Positions 1 through 11,410 of a DNA stretch of 64,000 bases are shown here, one piece after another. Source of the stretch: Mesorhabditis belari (Eukaryota; Nematoda; Chromadorea; Rhabditida; Rhabditidae). The stretch lies in the NCBI GenBank assembly GCA_958450365.1, contig CAUEEP010000667.1, positions 455,001-519,000 on the forward strand. The letters are read 5' to 3'. Every line of letters starts with the position of its first letter. Position 1 is the stretch's first letter. A model generated the notes under the pieces. It saw only the letters and a list, made by a program, of their open reading frames with translations. It was not told the DNA's origin and did not search any database. A program made the position numbers and the translations under genes.

Positions 1-3000
1 AGGCGAAGGCGATTGCCAACAAATTCTCCCGTTGATCATTCTCTTCAAAACACAACGCTTTGGCAGAGATTCCGCATTTGATTCCGTAGTTGAGAAACAC
101 CTGCAATGAATTTTTCATTCTCGTTTTTTGGCTCACCCCTTACCACAGCACTTTCCCAAGCGTTCACTTGTGCGGTCAAGTGAAGCGGAGTCATTCCTTG
201 GTTGTTTTTGCAGAACAAATTCTTAGCGTTCTCAAATTAGTCATCAAGTTTTCAGGAGCGACAAGAGTGACTTACGAGCTCAGTTAGTTTTGAGATTATG
301 GCCTCTTGATTGGCTCTAGCGGCGTAATGAGCTGGGGTCTCGCCGTCGTACTTTTCATCGAGTTGGTAGCATAACTGAAACGGTGATAGAAACATCAATA
401 GAGAATGGCATTCAAATTCAATGCGATTGCATGAAATCAGAGTTTAGAATTTGCACATAGTTAGATCGTTAGATATTATCTTGTGAACTATGCATTGGTA
501 ACAATTTCAAATTTGAAAATCCGGTACTTTCCCTTTATATCCCCGAAAATTCAGTCCTTGCATCAATCCCTTTGTAACTCTGCAAAATTTGAATAAAACT
601 TAAAGGATGATTCAAGGAGGGAGGAGAAAATTCATTTTCGACATCCCTTCATTTTATTCTGATCTACTTTCGTGGTTATTTGTGATGTTTTCCCTTCCAC
701 ACACCGAAGATGATGCGATTGCCTTTTTTCAATTCAAAAGCATGTCCGCCACAACCCGTCAATGTGCCCAGGGCCATGCGATGAAGTTCAAAGGAAAGGC
801 TCGGTTTTGTTGTGACAAGGACGAATGCCGATCAGAAAGTGGCCTCCATCGTGGATCGTGGTTCGAGGGTTGCCGACTTCCGTTCTTGACAATCATCCGC
901 TTTCTCTGTTCTTGGACACGTGAACTTTTTTTGGGACGTCTTTGTGGAGACGAGCTAGAGATGGACAAGAACACTGCGACCGACTTCAATAACTTCATGA
1001 GACAAATGTGTGTTGAGTATCTACAGTCAAAGACAATCCAGCAAATCGGACGGAGGGGTTGGACGGATCTTCGAAGTGGACGAGAGCTTGTTTTCGAAAG
1101 GAAAAAACAACTGCGGACTGATTGCCTCAACAATGGATTTTTGGAGGTCTGTGCAGAGAAACCGGCACATGTTTTTTTTGGTTGAAGTCGAAGATAGAAT
1201 CGCCGAAACGTTTTTGCGGGAAATCAAGAAACACACCGCACCGGGGACGACGATCAACACGGCTGGACATTATTCTAAAGGCAGTCGAATTTTTACGATT
1301 TTTAGGATAATTGAATATACCGCTTCTTTTGATTTATCGACCTAATAAAGGGGGCTTGCGAGCGCCTGCGAGCAATCAACTTGCTTTTTGATAGAACTCT
1401 TCGAATTGTCCTTGAGGAGACCCCCAGATTCAGATCTGCTTTGATTTTTGACGGGGTTGTTGTTGAGTTTGAGGCCGTTCGAATGATTGCTCGTCGATCC
1501 GTTTTTGTAGTTTTTGGTTTCCTTCCAGAATGCTTTTTGGTACCATAGCCAGTTGGGCATAAGAATCAACATAAGAATAAGAATGACCCTGACATAAGAA
1601 TCGACTACAGAAGGAGATCGGTTGATTTCTGCCGCAATATCGCGACTACTCCAGTTGTTCAGTTTCAAGCCATCAATGATGCCTTTTTCTTGATCGGAAA
1701 GTCGTTTTCCTTTACCCATATCTAAAAGATGACATGTAAGCATTTAAAAAATGAAAAAAGTTGCATTAAAAGTACAAAATAAATTATGACCACTTGCCAA
1801 AGGAACTGTTTGAATAAATTTGTTTTTTCTTTAAAAGTTCCAATTATCATCGCCTGGATTTTCCAGTTATACATGTAAACTTATGATAGTAATGATGTTT
1901 AAAAGACAATTTTATTGTATATTCAATATTTTCCAAAAAATCGTCAAAAATTCGACTACCTTTAAAATTATGTCCAGCAGTGTATATTGATTGCTGGCGC
2001 GGGTATAAAAGTTATGCCCTGAATATTATCATGCGACCGTCAACCACTCCTACAACTTTCTCAACCCTGAGGATCCAACTATTAACACACAAATGATTGG
2101 GAAACTCTGGGGTTCTGCAAAGTAGCGCAAGAAGAAGCATCCTGGAACCGACCGACACCACCTCTCTTCATACCTTGCGGAGTTTAAGGTTGGCCGCGAA
2201 ATCCAAACCGAAGATATATTTGAATGGACCCTTTCCAAAATTGCTTTGTTGTATCCTCCTTCGGTTGTGTTGTAAATTGTGCTAACATTTTTTAATGCTG
2301 ATTTTTTTGGGTTTTAATCCTACCTTGGATGTGTTGTAAATCGCGTTATTTTTCTAATATGCAAATTTTGCGCGGATATATAAGGAGTGATGCAATGGCG
2401 AATATTTAGGGAAAGTACCGAAAATCCCTTTTATTTCACCATAGATTTTTTCAGTTTTCGTTGCATAATATTCTAATGAAAGATGAAAAGTTTATGCCAA
2501 AAAAAACGAAGATTTATTTATAGTAGAATCTTTGGTATTAGTAGATAGTTTATAACCTAAGAATTACAATTCAAAAATTAATGGATTTGAATAGGAATAG
2601 AAAATTCTAACAAATATGAGATGGTTTTTAGAAGAAAGTCTATGATAAGTCCGAATATTTTTCAAATTTTCAAACTTCCCAAGTATGTATTCTTTGATAT
2701 TAGATATAAAGAGGTAGCAGAATATCTCTTTTACGAATATGTACAAGTTATTGTAACCAATGATATTCTGGAAAAGTTATTCGACGTTCGTCGTAGGATT
2801 ACCTTATCACGGAGCGCAACGAACGAAGCAACATTTCCGACACTGGCAGCAAGGTGCAGCAGGTGTCCATTGTCTCTAAACAATTCCCTCTAATCAATTG
2901 GACGTTTTGCAAACTTTCTAATCTTCTCTTTTATCGCTGAATCATCTGCTGGCGAAGTGAGACCCACGTTTTCGCGATTCTCACAAAGCCCAACGCATAT

Positions 3001-4694
3001 TCTAAACACTTTCTTTACAGGCAACTACAGTCGAGGCTCGATATTAAATCATTGAAGGGATTCTCCAAAAATGATTTACTATTGAGAGTTTTGCCTCATC
3101 AGTCCTAAAAAGACAAGAAACATCGTGAATAAGCTGATAAATACCATTTTTTGGCTACTAGTAAACACTAGGCTTTGCCGGAATTCAACTTTTCGATTTG
3201 AATGAATTTGGATTTGAATGAATGAATTTGCTGTTGAATGCTAATTTTCGCTTCTGGTTCTAATCGTTTGGCTGCATATTTTGCTTGGATAGTAAATAAA
3301 ATGTAAATTCTGCAGCTGCAAATGCAAAATTTTGCTTAAAAATCAATGATTTACGATCAAGCGTTAAATAGACGTGTTTGCCATTAAAGGGATTCTCCAA
3401 AAGTGATTTACTATCGAGCTTTTTGCCCTTGTATTTTCTAAAGCGTTTTGTCGGAAATTTTCAAAAGTGATTTACGATCGAGTGTCGACTGTATCTTTTC
3501 AGCATACTTTTCAACGATTTCCGAGAAGCCACTCTGAACGAGAATTTTCAGCGGAGTGACACCCCGATTGTTTCGGACATTTGCTTCCCACCATTCATCT
3601 GAAAGCAGTGATCATTGCTGTTTAAAAAGAGAACTTGATTACCGAAACTTTCGAAAGCAGCAAGCATGCTTCGCTCAGATCTGGCAAGATAGTGTAGAAA
3701 TGTGTTGCCATAGTGATCCCGTTGCCCGCTATCCGCGAACAACGCCTTATGTTTTAGAAAAAGCGTGTACTAAACGGATGGCTCAATGTTTTTCTCAAGC
3801 AATAAAATTTTTTTGAAAAAACCAACAACTTTTTTTGACTTCTGCGCACAAGCCATCACAAAGGGTGTTCTCTTCTTAAGATCCACTTTCTGAACAGAAT
3901 TTACAACTATTTGATATCATTTTCTTAACTTGAAACAACATTTTTGTCGCGTATATATTTCCTTGCTTTAAAAAGTGTTCAATCAAAGCCTCAGCAGCCC
4001 CCAAATTATTCCAGTAAGCCGCACAATGCAAAGGGGTCATGCCAGAATCGTCGACCGCATCTGTTTCACTAAAGCTTTTTTTGTTGAAAAGACATCTTTG
4101 AGCTCAAATAAAACCCCTTCTTCTCTATCAGCATTCTGACGATTTCTCTTGGAGTCATGTCATCTGAAATAACAATGCCATTAAACACTTTAGATCTTCG
4201 TTACCGTTTGTTGATTGAAGTGAGGCTGCAAAATGAAGCGGTGTCCTTCCTTTCTTCGCTCTTGCATTCGCGATTTCCTCATTTCTATAACTTAGACATT
4301 TGCAACGAGCTCAGTAGTTTGGACTCAAAAGTTCAGGTCCCACGTTTGCTCTTCGTCTCTATTCTGAAAGATTTTCATCATTTGATTGATAGTGTTTCCG
4401 GAATCATAGTTTTGAATGACTTTGTGAAGAGGCGATAGCTGAAGAATTTTGCACTGATTATTTTGTTGGTTGATCTCACCTGGTCGTCGTTCTCTTCCAT
4501 TTGGGCTTCTGGCGGTTCCTCTTTATTTGACAATGAGGTAGCTTGATCACCTTTAAGAAAAACAGTTCAAAGGCCAAGCTTTGACGCAGTTCCCTAGATT
4601 TATCCCATAAGTCACCTGCACTCATTGGTGACTGACTTCGAACGGGGAGCGGAAGAAGAGGCAACGAGGAACCTTTAACAATAACTTCAGGCAT
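1..4694 (-). CDS. TRPA-like ankyrin-repeat channel gene, copy A (N-terminal part, cut by window edge)
   Basis: Predicted N-terminal half of a TRPA-family cation channel, a plasma-membrane channel with many cytosolic ankyrin repeats; only ankyrin exons lie in the window and the gene runs off at base 1. The start is the ATG at 4694 (MPEVIVKG...), because copies B and C share this Met while the upstream Met in them is not conserved here. Exon 1 ends SAG at a GTGACT donor; exon 2 encodes an acidic stretch (EEPPEAQMEENDDQ). Later exons carry ankyrin motifs, e.g. DNGHLLHLAASVGN near 2800-2880 and YDGETPAHYAARANQ near 290-380. The 2.4-kb intron between those two exons holds a Merlin transposon with a nested Tc3-like element. 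One acceptor near 4115 reads TTTGAG instead of TTTCAG, so the copy may be damaged. Homologous to B (direct) and C (inverted). Function is inferred from copy B, which has the membrane domain. Confidence 0.75.
607..2290 (+). pseudogene. Merlin-family DDE transposase, broken
   Basis: The N-terminus has a zinc-binding pattern (C-x3-H...CC-x4-C around RQCAQGHAM) followed by a GSWFEG segment typical of Merlin. The first catalytic Asp lies in FEVDESLFSKGKNN, in a different frame from the start because of a small indel near 1050. The strand-transfer core (RHMFFLVEVEDR..AETFL) ends at the TTIN codons, where a Tc3-like element interrupts the gene. After that element the frame resumes at YIDCWRGYKSYA, carrying the second Asp, then ATVNHSYNFLNPE. 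The usual third Glu (Merlin consensus NTIE) reads NTQM. Frameshift, insertion and lost Glu make it non-functional. Confidence 0.85.
1258..1982 (-). mobile_element. Tc3-like transposon inside Merlin copy A, internally deleted
   Basis: Inverted ends match CACTGCTGGACATAATTTT at 1258 (mutated) and 1982. Flanking TA is kept on the right and altered on the left. The minus-strand reading frame 1342-1743 encodes a Tc3-type N-terminal helix-turn-helix (MGKGKRLSDQEKGIIDGLKL...WSSRDIAAEINRS) and then loses the catalytic domain. The fuller relative is the element at 59533-60774 in copy C. Insertion was at a TA between the Merlin codons for TTN and IDCW. Confidence 0.8.
2428..3530 (-). other. Copy A intron sequence and one ankyrin exon
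   Basis: Apart from the 73-nt DNGHLLHLAASVGN ankyrin exon near 2804-2877, this stretch is AT-rich intron shared with B (36570-37750) and C (55740-57480). The motif 'ggattctccaaaa(g)tgatttacta' recurs around 3060 and 3390. I see no other gene. Confidence 0.6.
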
Positions 4695-4869
4695 CGAATA
4701 ACATATTTTTACCCCGAAATAGCCAAAGCGTTACGGTAGATCTTAGATGAATATAAATATAAACAAACCATGAAATAGTCAGCGATGGTTTTCCCTTATG
4801 CAACTTTTTTCCTGTTTACCTTATCGATAGGGGACAGTTTTTTTCCCCAAGGGGAAGTTCATTCTGCAC

Positions 4870-5297
4870 TTGTTTATCGATATTATCGATACAAAAGGCA
4901 TCCTCATGTTTGACCGTTCAGATCTCAGTTTCTAGAACAGCTATCAATCTGGAAATTGTTTCATTGGAAGGCTAAGAATGTCAGCTTTTGATTGCTATTT
5001 TGTACATAGCGACTTTTAATGAGTAAGCACCTCAAAAACCTTATGATACTTATCGACATCAAAAGTATCGATTATCGATTAGCAATCCTTATCGATATTT
5101 GAGTATTGATAAGTATTGTTAAGCTTTTTAAGGCACTCACCTATCAGAATTTGCTATGTGTGAGATAGCAATCAAAAGCTGACATTCTTAACTTTCCAAT
5201 GAAACAATTTACAGATTATTAGAGGTTCTAGAAATCGAGATCTAAACGGTCAAAATGGGCATGCCGTTTGTATCGATACTATCGATAAGCAATTCTA
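4870..5297. mobile_element. hAT-like MITE, copy A
   Basis: A 428-bp non-coding element with inverted arms of about 130 bp carrying repeated TATCGATA motifs. The flanking octamers are TTCTGCAC (4862-4869) and TTCTGCAT (5298-5305), a 7/8 match. The better-preserved copy at 53937-54350 shows termini TAGARTTGCTTATC, fitting the hAT TIR consensus (YARNG) and its 8-bp target duplication. It lies just upstream of the channel gene start. Confidence 0.7.
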
Positions 5298-5498
5298 TTC
5301 TGCATCCAAAAGAGGATTGGACATTAGTCTATTTCTCGCACTTTTCCACCAGAATAATAGCAATTACCCCAACATGACGATTGGACATTAGTCTATTTCT
5401 CGAGTCTATTTTTTTAAAAAGAAAACTTTTTGGCAATGCATTGGTTTGTGGCTGCAATTTCTTTTCGAAGCAATTTGCAATTTGAAATTCAGAATTTA

Positions 5499-7389
5499 CA
5501 GTCATGTGCAAAAGTCTTTTCACATTCAATTTTCTAAAAAGCTTCATCAATTTTCTTGGATAAAGTTCATGGCTATCTTTAAGCTATTAACAGCTTTAGT
5601 TACATAAGTATATGTACAATTTATTTACACAAACGTTATCGCTATACAACACTTATTCATCGAGAAAAAAATATAATTGTCAAAACACCCCTGAAAATCG
5701 TGGTGCAAAAGTCTCTTCAGACAAAACGAAATTAAGCTTTAATCAATATTTAGTCACTCCTTCTTTTGCCAAAAGTAGTTCTTTAATACGAGTAGGCATC
5801 GATGCAATTAATTCATCAAGAATTCCAGGTCCAATCATCCTCCCAATTTTTCTGATGTAAAACCATAGCTCGACTTTAGAATTGAATCGTTTTCCTCGCA
5901 ATTCCGATTTCAAATAGGCTCGATAAATTCTTGATAACATTTAAATTCGGTGAGAATGGTGGAGATTTGATCAAAGACACGTCATTGATCCCAAACCATC
6001 ACGGTAAATGTGCTTTTCCTTCATTTGAGAGAGTCATAACGCGGGCCATCCAAACTTTGCTTTTGTATACTAGCGAATTATCTTGAAAAAGAAACCATCC
6101 TGGATTCATGGAAGCAGTCGCAAATGGAAGTAAACATCTGTCCAATATCTCAATATATTGGCGGGAATCCATTGTTGACTTTACGAGGACAAGCGGACCC
6201 GTGGAACTTATACACATCGCACGAAAGAAATCATGTTGGGCTGCATAAAAAGAAAATGATCGCTACCGAAACGCATAATTGAAGCCTGATTTCACCGTAG
6301 GTTGCAAGTACCTGAGTTGATATCTTTCCAATTAGATGTTGGATCAGATGATTTCGATTTGCAGGAAAAATATCAACTTTTGTTTCGTCAACAAAAATCG
6401 CTCGGGCCCAATCATCGATTGTCTAATTTGAATAGGTTCGAGCCAATTGAAGGCGTTGCCTCCTTTGTTTGGCTGTCATCATAGGCTTGAAAGCAGGTCT
6501 TCTAGTATACAATGCTGCTTGAAGCAAGCGTCGATGCAAGGTCCAGCGGGAAATATTCTTGTTTGAAGTTTGCTTGAAAAGAATGGCTCCATCGTTCAAC
6601 GTCAAATTCGGATCCTTCTGGAAAGCTCCCGTAAGGAATCGGTCTTCATTCTTTGTTGTAATCCTCGACCGTCCCTTTTTCCTACATCTGTACACATTTC
6701 CAGACGCATCACTTTTGCCATAACAAGGAAAACTGTTCTGGCCGTACATCCTAAGAGGCGACGTCTTGTCGTGGCATTCCTTCTTTTCTTGCCTCGACGA
6801 TCCTTTATTTATCCGGAGTTGACAAGTACGCTCCTGGCATCTAAAAAAAAATAAAATAGTACCAGTATATACGAAGCGAACGAAAATAATAAAAATTTTT
6901 GCAAATGTGTAAAGACTTTTGCACCACGATTTTCAGGGTTGTTTTGACAATTATATTTTTTTCTCGATGAATAAGTGTTGTATAGCGATAGCGTTTGTGT
7001 AAATAAATTGTACATATATTTATGTAATTAAAACTATGAATATCTTAAAGATAGCCATGAACTTTATCAAAGAAAATTTTAAAAAGCATTTTAATTTTTA
7101 ACGGGTCCGCTTGTCCTCGTAAAACCAACAATGATGTGTAAATCGATTCCCGCCAATATATTGAGATATTGGACAGATATCTACTTCCATTTGCGACTGC
7201 TTCGATGAATCCAAGATGGTTTCTTTATCAAGATAATTCGCCAGTACACAAAAGCCAACTTTTGATGAGCCGCGTTGTGACTCTTTCGAATGGAGGAAAA
7301 GCACATTTATCGGGATGGTTTGGGATCAATCACGTGTCTTAGAATCACGAATAGAAAATTGAATGTGAAAAGGCTTTTGTACATGACTG
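5499..7389 (-). mobile_element. Tc1-like transposon, rearranged, copy A
   Basis: Ends CAGTCATGTGCAAAAGTC / ...CATGACTG are flanked by TA (5497-5498, 7390-7391). Long subterminal inverted repeats (about 5600-5720 and 6918-7030) surround a minus-strand Tc1-type transposase in pieces: an N-terminal helix-turn-helix region (6423-6749, ISRWTLHRRLLQAALYTRR), a middle part with GWFLFQDNSLVYKS (5999-6217) carrying the second Asp, and a C-terminal part (5743-5940, IASMPTRIKELLLAKEG). Beyond 7085 an inverted copy of the middle segment is joined on (7100-7340) before the terminal repeat. The same composite structure occurs in inverted orientation at 51837-53708. Stops and frameshifts make the transposase defective. 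Confidence 0.8.
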
Positions 7390-7586
7390 TAGCTACCTTT
7401 GCGACTTCCACCCAGCAGTGGTTCCGCAGAGCATCGATCACCCCAACACGCACGAGAAGAAAGGTTGCCGTGATTCAGTTCATCGGTAACGAATTCCAAT
7501 CGCCTTTCTTCCATTCGCTAGAAAAGAATGCTGCAAATTTCAGTACAAAACGGTGGAAAATGTAACCAAGCGCGTCATTAAATGAG

Positions 7587-7905
7587 TCAAAATTCTCGTC
7601 TTCTTTGCCGCTTTATCTATTGAAAGAAGCTCTTTCTTCATCTTTTTTCTCTTACCTTCCCTGATCAGCAAGCCAAATACCCCAGGTGCTCATAAAAAGC
7701 TTTTTTTTCTCAAATTTTTTTGAAAAGATTTTTGTGATTAAATCAGTCAAATTGTCATCTTCTTTCCCGCTTTATCTATTGAAAAAAAGCTCTTTCTTCA
7801 TCTTTTTTCTCTTGCCTTCCCTTATCAGCAAGCCAGATGCCCCAGGTGCTCATGAAAAGCTTTTTTCCTCAAATTTTTTTGAAAAGATTTTCGTAAACTA
7901 ACTGA
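7587..7905. repeat. Two-unit tandem repeat, period about 160 bp
   Basis: Units starting at 7587 and 7747 share 'ctttatctattgaaa..agctctttcttcatctttttt'. The same duplication is present at 39963-40280 and, inverted, at 51350-51650, so it predates the channel-gene duplications. No function recognised. Confidence 0.75.
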
Positions 7906-7909
7906 AAAT

Positions 7910-8544
7910 GGTTTGAAGCAATATTCAGGTTTATAAAACAAAATTGTCTATCGACTAAAATTTGGAAATAAAAACTTGAAATCTGCAATGTCAGTGTCTT
8001 TTTTTTGTGTAGAACATAGATACAGTAGTGGTCAAAAGTTTGGCCTCACCCATTCTCGTTTGCTAACGGCATCGCAAAAACACCAATAGCGCCAGTGTTT
8101 TTCTCGAGAAAACTGGTAGTAAATAGCATTTTCACTCTAGTTTTTATATAGCATAACTGTTTTTATGAAAGTAAGCATTTAAATTTTCTTTGTGTTTTTT
8201 TTCTCTATTGACTGCTTTTTTAGGTGGGCAGAAGTTTGAACCAACTTTCAAATACGACACAAAAACTAAGGTTCACGAGCAGTCTGTATATGCATTTATA
8301 ATAACTTAGCGAATTTAAACGGTTTTTTAATATGTCTTACCGTTTCCGAGAACAGAAATCCACAATTTACATCAAAAACAGGCTTTTTGGAGTTTTGAGT
8401 TCATAACTTTCTAGACTCAAAAAATTCAGGAAAACCATTATGATTTTTAGAAACTAGATAAAATTTGCAACAAAATTCACTTGAGAAGTATCAGGTTTTG
8501 GTCAACGACCGCGTCACATTATGGGGTTGAACTTTATGAGTTTA
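7910..8544. other. Non-coding block conserved with 50640-51240 (inverted)
   Basis: No open frame of note. A Tc1-type end, CAGTAGTGGTCAAAAGTTTG, lies at about 8024, preceded by TA. The block aligns with the inverted copy near 50640-51205, up to the sequence around 'cgcgtcacattatggggttga'. A mariner fragment interrupts the homology at 8545. Confidence 0.6.
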
Positions 8545-8725
8545 TTAGGTTGGTGAATTGAAAACTGCGGGGCTTTGAACTAAAATTTCTTCAACATAAA
8601 ACAATCAATTCATTCCAAATAATTTCCATTGTTATTGACGACTTCTGCCCATTTTGCAAGCAATTTGCGGATTCGTCTTTCGTAGTAGGATTCTGGTTTG
8701 TGTGTGAGACAAGTGTGAGACTCAA
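8545..8725 (-). mobile_element. mariner 3' fragment
   Basis: Starts at a TA with the terminal repeat TTAGGTTGGTGAATTG. Read on the minus strand it encodes the C-terminus of a mariner transposase (SYYERRIRKLLAKWAEVVNN, then NGNYF and a stop). The other end is not found. The inverted copy near 50640 keeps the uninterrupted TA site. Confidence 0.75.
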
Positions 8726-9353
8726 AAATGGAGGACTGGAGATGTCCCAGTTTGAGCACTTTCTTCAAAAGAAACCCATTTTGGTGTCAATAGAAAAGTT
8801 GTAGAGAATCAAGCCAAAATTGAGTGGAGCCAAAATTTCGACTTTTTGCTTATTTGGTTGTTGAAGAGTTGATTGTCAAAAATCTTGATACTTGTCGGTT
8901 ATACACTCACAGCGACTCAACTCGGTTAAGCAAGGTGCTGACAACTTGTGACGGGTGGTTATGTTCAGTGAAGTAGAGTACTCGCCTGAAGTGATCAGTC
9001 GATCAGTCATTCATCCGAGCGAAAATCGATAACCGAGAAGACTCGCATGGGGATGCTTAACCGAGATGTATAACCTTTGTTTCGGATGTATAACCGATAA
9101 GTACCCGATTTTTTAGCGCCAAAACTGAAAAGCGATACAGAGCAAAATTCTACGAGTTGGTCTTTATTTCCCCATGCAATTTTAACACTATTTATTCGAG
9201 CTTTCAATTCTTTAATACTTTGTGGCTTGTCCTTGACCGCTGATCACCTCGAAGACTCGATCTGCGATTGTTTCAAGTCTATAATTGCATATGAAGTGAA
9301 AGAATTTATTTAACAATGAAATAAATAACGCAAAAGTAAAAAATGTATAACTA
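8726..9353. other. No gene seen; degenerate repeat sequence
   Basis: Holds a stretch also found in the deleted mariner at 10543-11059 ('gtgtgtgagacaagtgtgag', at about 8700-8820) and motifs 'gtataaccgacaagta' shared with the flank near 50140. Nothing coding is supported. Confidence 0.5.
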
Positions 9354-9728
9354 TTGGGTTGTCCAGTTATGAATGCGCGTTTTTTACTATTTTGTAAATT
9401 TCTCAAGATACCGAAATCAAGAAAAAAGATATATATGAGTATTATTCGAAAGCTGAAGATCTCCTCTACATTTTGATATAAAAAGTTTTTGAATTTGTTC
9501 AGTTTTTGGGCAAATTGACTGCACAGAAGAAGAGGTGGCCAAAAAATGGATCAAGATTGGATCAAGTTTTGGCTCCGCTCAAATTGAGTTAACCTTTGAT
9601 GTTTAGTCAATAGATATATCAATACAACTTTTTTAAAATATAACAATTTCAGAGCATCTTTACTTTTCTTTTCTGAGCAGTTATTTTACAAAATAGTAAA
9701 AACGCGCATTCATAACTGGACAACCCAA
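9354..9728. mobile_element. mariner-type MITE
   Basis: A 375-bp element with inverted ends of about 45 bp starting TTGGGTTGTCCAGTTATG and flanked by TA on both sides (9352-9353, 9729-9730). No coding capacity. Confidence 0.82.
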
Positions 9729-9734
9729 TAATAG

Positions 9735-10470
9735 CACTTCCGTTTCTATTTACCACTTGAAAAATCCGATTTTTCATACTTGCGACTAGAGAATAGAAGC
9801 GAAGATCAGAAGAGTAGACGCGTCGAGGTTGTTCCATACAAACTGAATCGCCGCCCTGAGTGCAAAAGCGTCAGAATATTGTCGGTTGTGCTGTTCATAC
9901 CTTGGATTGAGGCATGAACGGCACAACCGACAGCACTTATGATTTCCCATAAGTTTTCGCTCGGGTTGAGTTCCGGTATCAAGCTGGCTAGTCGAATGTG
10001 TTGGTTCCTTTAGAGATCATAGACGACCTGGTGTGACGACTGCGTGGATCGATGCATTGTCCTGTTGGAAAACGTATTGAATGTTTGGATTTAAGTGTAA
10101 AAACGGCAAAAAGACATTCCTTGAGTGCATTGCAATAGTTTTGGCTATTCATACGATTAGAAATAAACTTCAAATCGACCTGCAGTGAAAGTGCAATGAA
10201 AGACGCCCAAACCATCACGTTGCCTCCACCATAGCCTCTTGTGTCGAAAATCATTGTTTCCTTTCGAAGATTCCTCCAAGCATGTACAACACCAGCTGAA
10301 CCATCTAAGTTGAACTTCTTCTTGTCTCTGAAAATCCGGTAAACAGAAGAAATATCATTTTAAGAACAATCAAGGTCTGATTTGAGACGTTACTTACACT
10401 AGCTTTCCGCAGATTTCAATTTCCCAAAAATCTAATTACAATCCAATTTCCAGGGATCTATTTGGGAAAA
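9735..10470 (-). pseudogene. Tc3-like transposase, degenerate
   Basis: On the minus strand the frames give RDKKKFNLDGSAGVVHAWR (first catalytic Asp region), then GYGGGNVMVWASF and FISNRMNSQNY, then a VFQQDNASIHA-like second Asp region near 10065 and LNPSENLW (third acidic residue) near 9960. The pieces are in different frames, so it is broken. A related, also degenerate copy lies inverted at 49560-50315, so this element belongs to the A/C inverted duplication, whose homology ends near 10523. Confidence 0.75.
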
Positions 10471-10542
10471 GATGCGCACAAATCTCAGGGGTATTCTCAG
10501 AAAAGTCATCCAACGATGCACCGTTTCGTGGGTTTTTAAATA

Positions 10543-11059
10543 TTGGGTTGGGGACTATGACTCGGCGGACAAAAGAAAGGCAAATTTATTGAACATTTCA
10601 CAAGCAAATCATTCAAGGTATTCTCCATTATTTTGCACGATTTGGGCCCATTTTACAGGCAATTTGCGGATTCCTCTTTCGTAGTAGGATTTTGGTTTGT
10701 GTGTGAGACAAGCGTGAGACTCAAAAATCGAGGACTGGAGATGTCCAGTTTGGATCCAGTTTGAGCACTTTCTTCAAAAGAAACCCATTTTGGTGTCAAT
10801 AAAAAAGTTGTAGAGAATCAAAAATTAGGCTTATAGCCAAATTTCCAAAAAGATACACTTAGTAGTTTCGCTTAAAATGCAAGTTTTGTGTAAATTCGTA
10901 AATTTTGCATTTCTTGAAAACCAGTTTTGGAATCATTCTGAAAATTTGGATATAAGCTTGATTTTTGATTGTGGCATGGCAATGGCAGGCAGCCGATTGT
11001 TTTTTACAATTTAAGAGAGTGTTGGGAAACTAGCCGCTGAGTCATAGTCCCCAATCCAA
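10543..11059 (-). mobile_element. Internally deleted mariner (517 bp)
   Basis: Inverted ends TTGGGTTGGGGACTATGACT and its partner are flanked by TA (10541-10542, 11060-11061). Near the left end the minus strand still encodes the mariner C-terminus (ESYYERGIRKLPVKWAQIVQ..NGEYLE, stop). A relative of almost the same size and similar ends is at 30404-30923. Confidence 0.82.
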
Positions 11060-11410
11060 TACTTTTGGCAATGCTGTAGAGGCTAAAATGTTATGCAACT
11101 TTTATAAAATTGAACATAGATAGGGATTAGCAGCTTTTCAGAACGTAGCTCAACAGTACGATTTTAGGAGCACTTGTGGAGAACCGGAATGTTTCCAAAA
11201 GAATCGCCTCCTCAATCATGGGACTTTCTGTATGGCTCTTGTTAAAGGTTGGGGATTCTGTTAATGTTTGTGAACAAGGTATCATTAAGGCGTTCACAAA
11301 AATGAAAAAAATTCATTTCAAAAGAACTTAAGTTGTTCAGTTGTCGATGATCGCTCGAAATACAACGATGCGGGCTGGTGTTTTGTTGTGAAAGATTCGG
11401 ATATCATTCA
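11060..11410. other. No gene recognised
   Basis: AT-rich sequence with short frames. The end of it reads DRSKYNDAGWCFVVKDSD, which runs into the fold-back that follows. Confidence 0.4.

Larger units (their letters stand above)
523..2419 (+). mobile_element. Merlin DNA transposon, copy A, with nested Tc3-like element
   Basis: Terminal inverted repeats of roughly 70 bp begin GGTACTTTCCC at 523 and end GGGAAAGTACC at 2419. They are flanked by a perfect 8-bp target duplication, GAAAATCC (515-522 and 2420-2427), which fits the 8-9 bp duplications of Merlin. The internal transposase is related to the bacterial IS1016/ISXO2 group. The element sits antisense in an intron of the channel gene, in the same place as in copies B and C. 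Without the nested insert it would be about 1.17 kb. Confidence 0.88.

Noticed and set aside
607..1345. ISXO2-like transposase read as bacterial contamination or horizontal transfer.
   Set aside because: Merlin elements with this domain are normal in animal genomes, and here it has eukaryotic ends, an 8-bp target duplication and lies in an intron.
5612..5860. Frames with MYNLFTQTLSLYNTYSSRKK, repeated at 7015, 52183 and 53596.
   Set aside because: These are translations of the Tc1 terminal inverted repeats, not genes.
7587..7905. Repeats considered as a CRISPR-like array.
   Set aside because: Only two units with a 160-bp period and no short spaced repeats; the sequence is eukaryotic.
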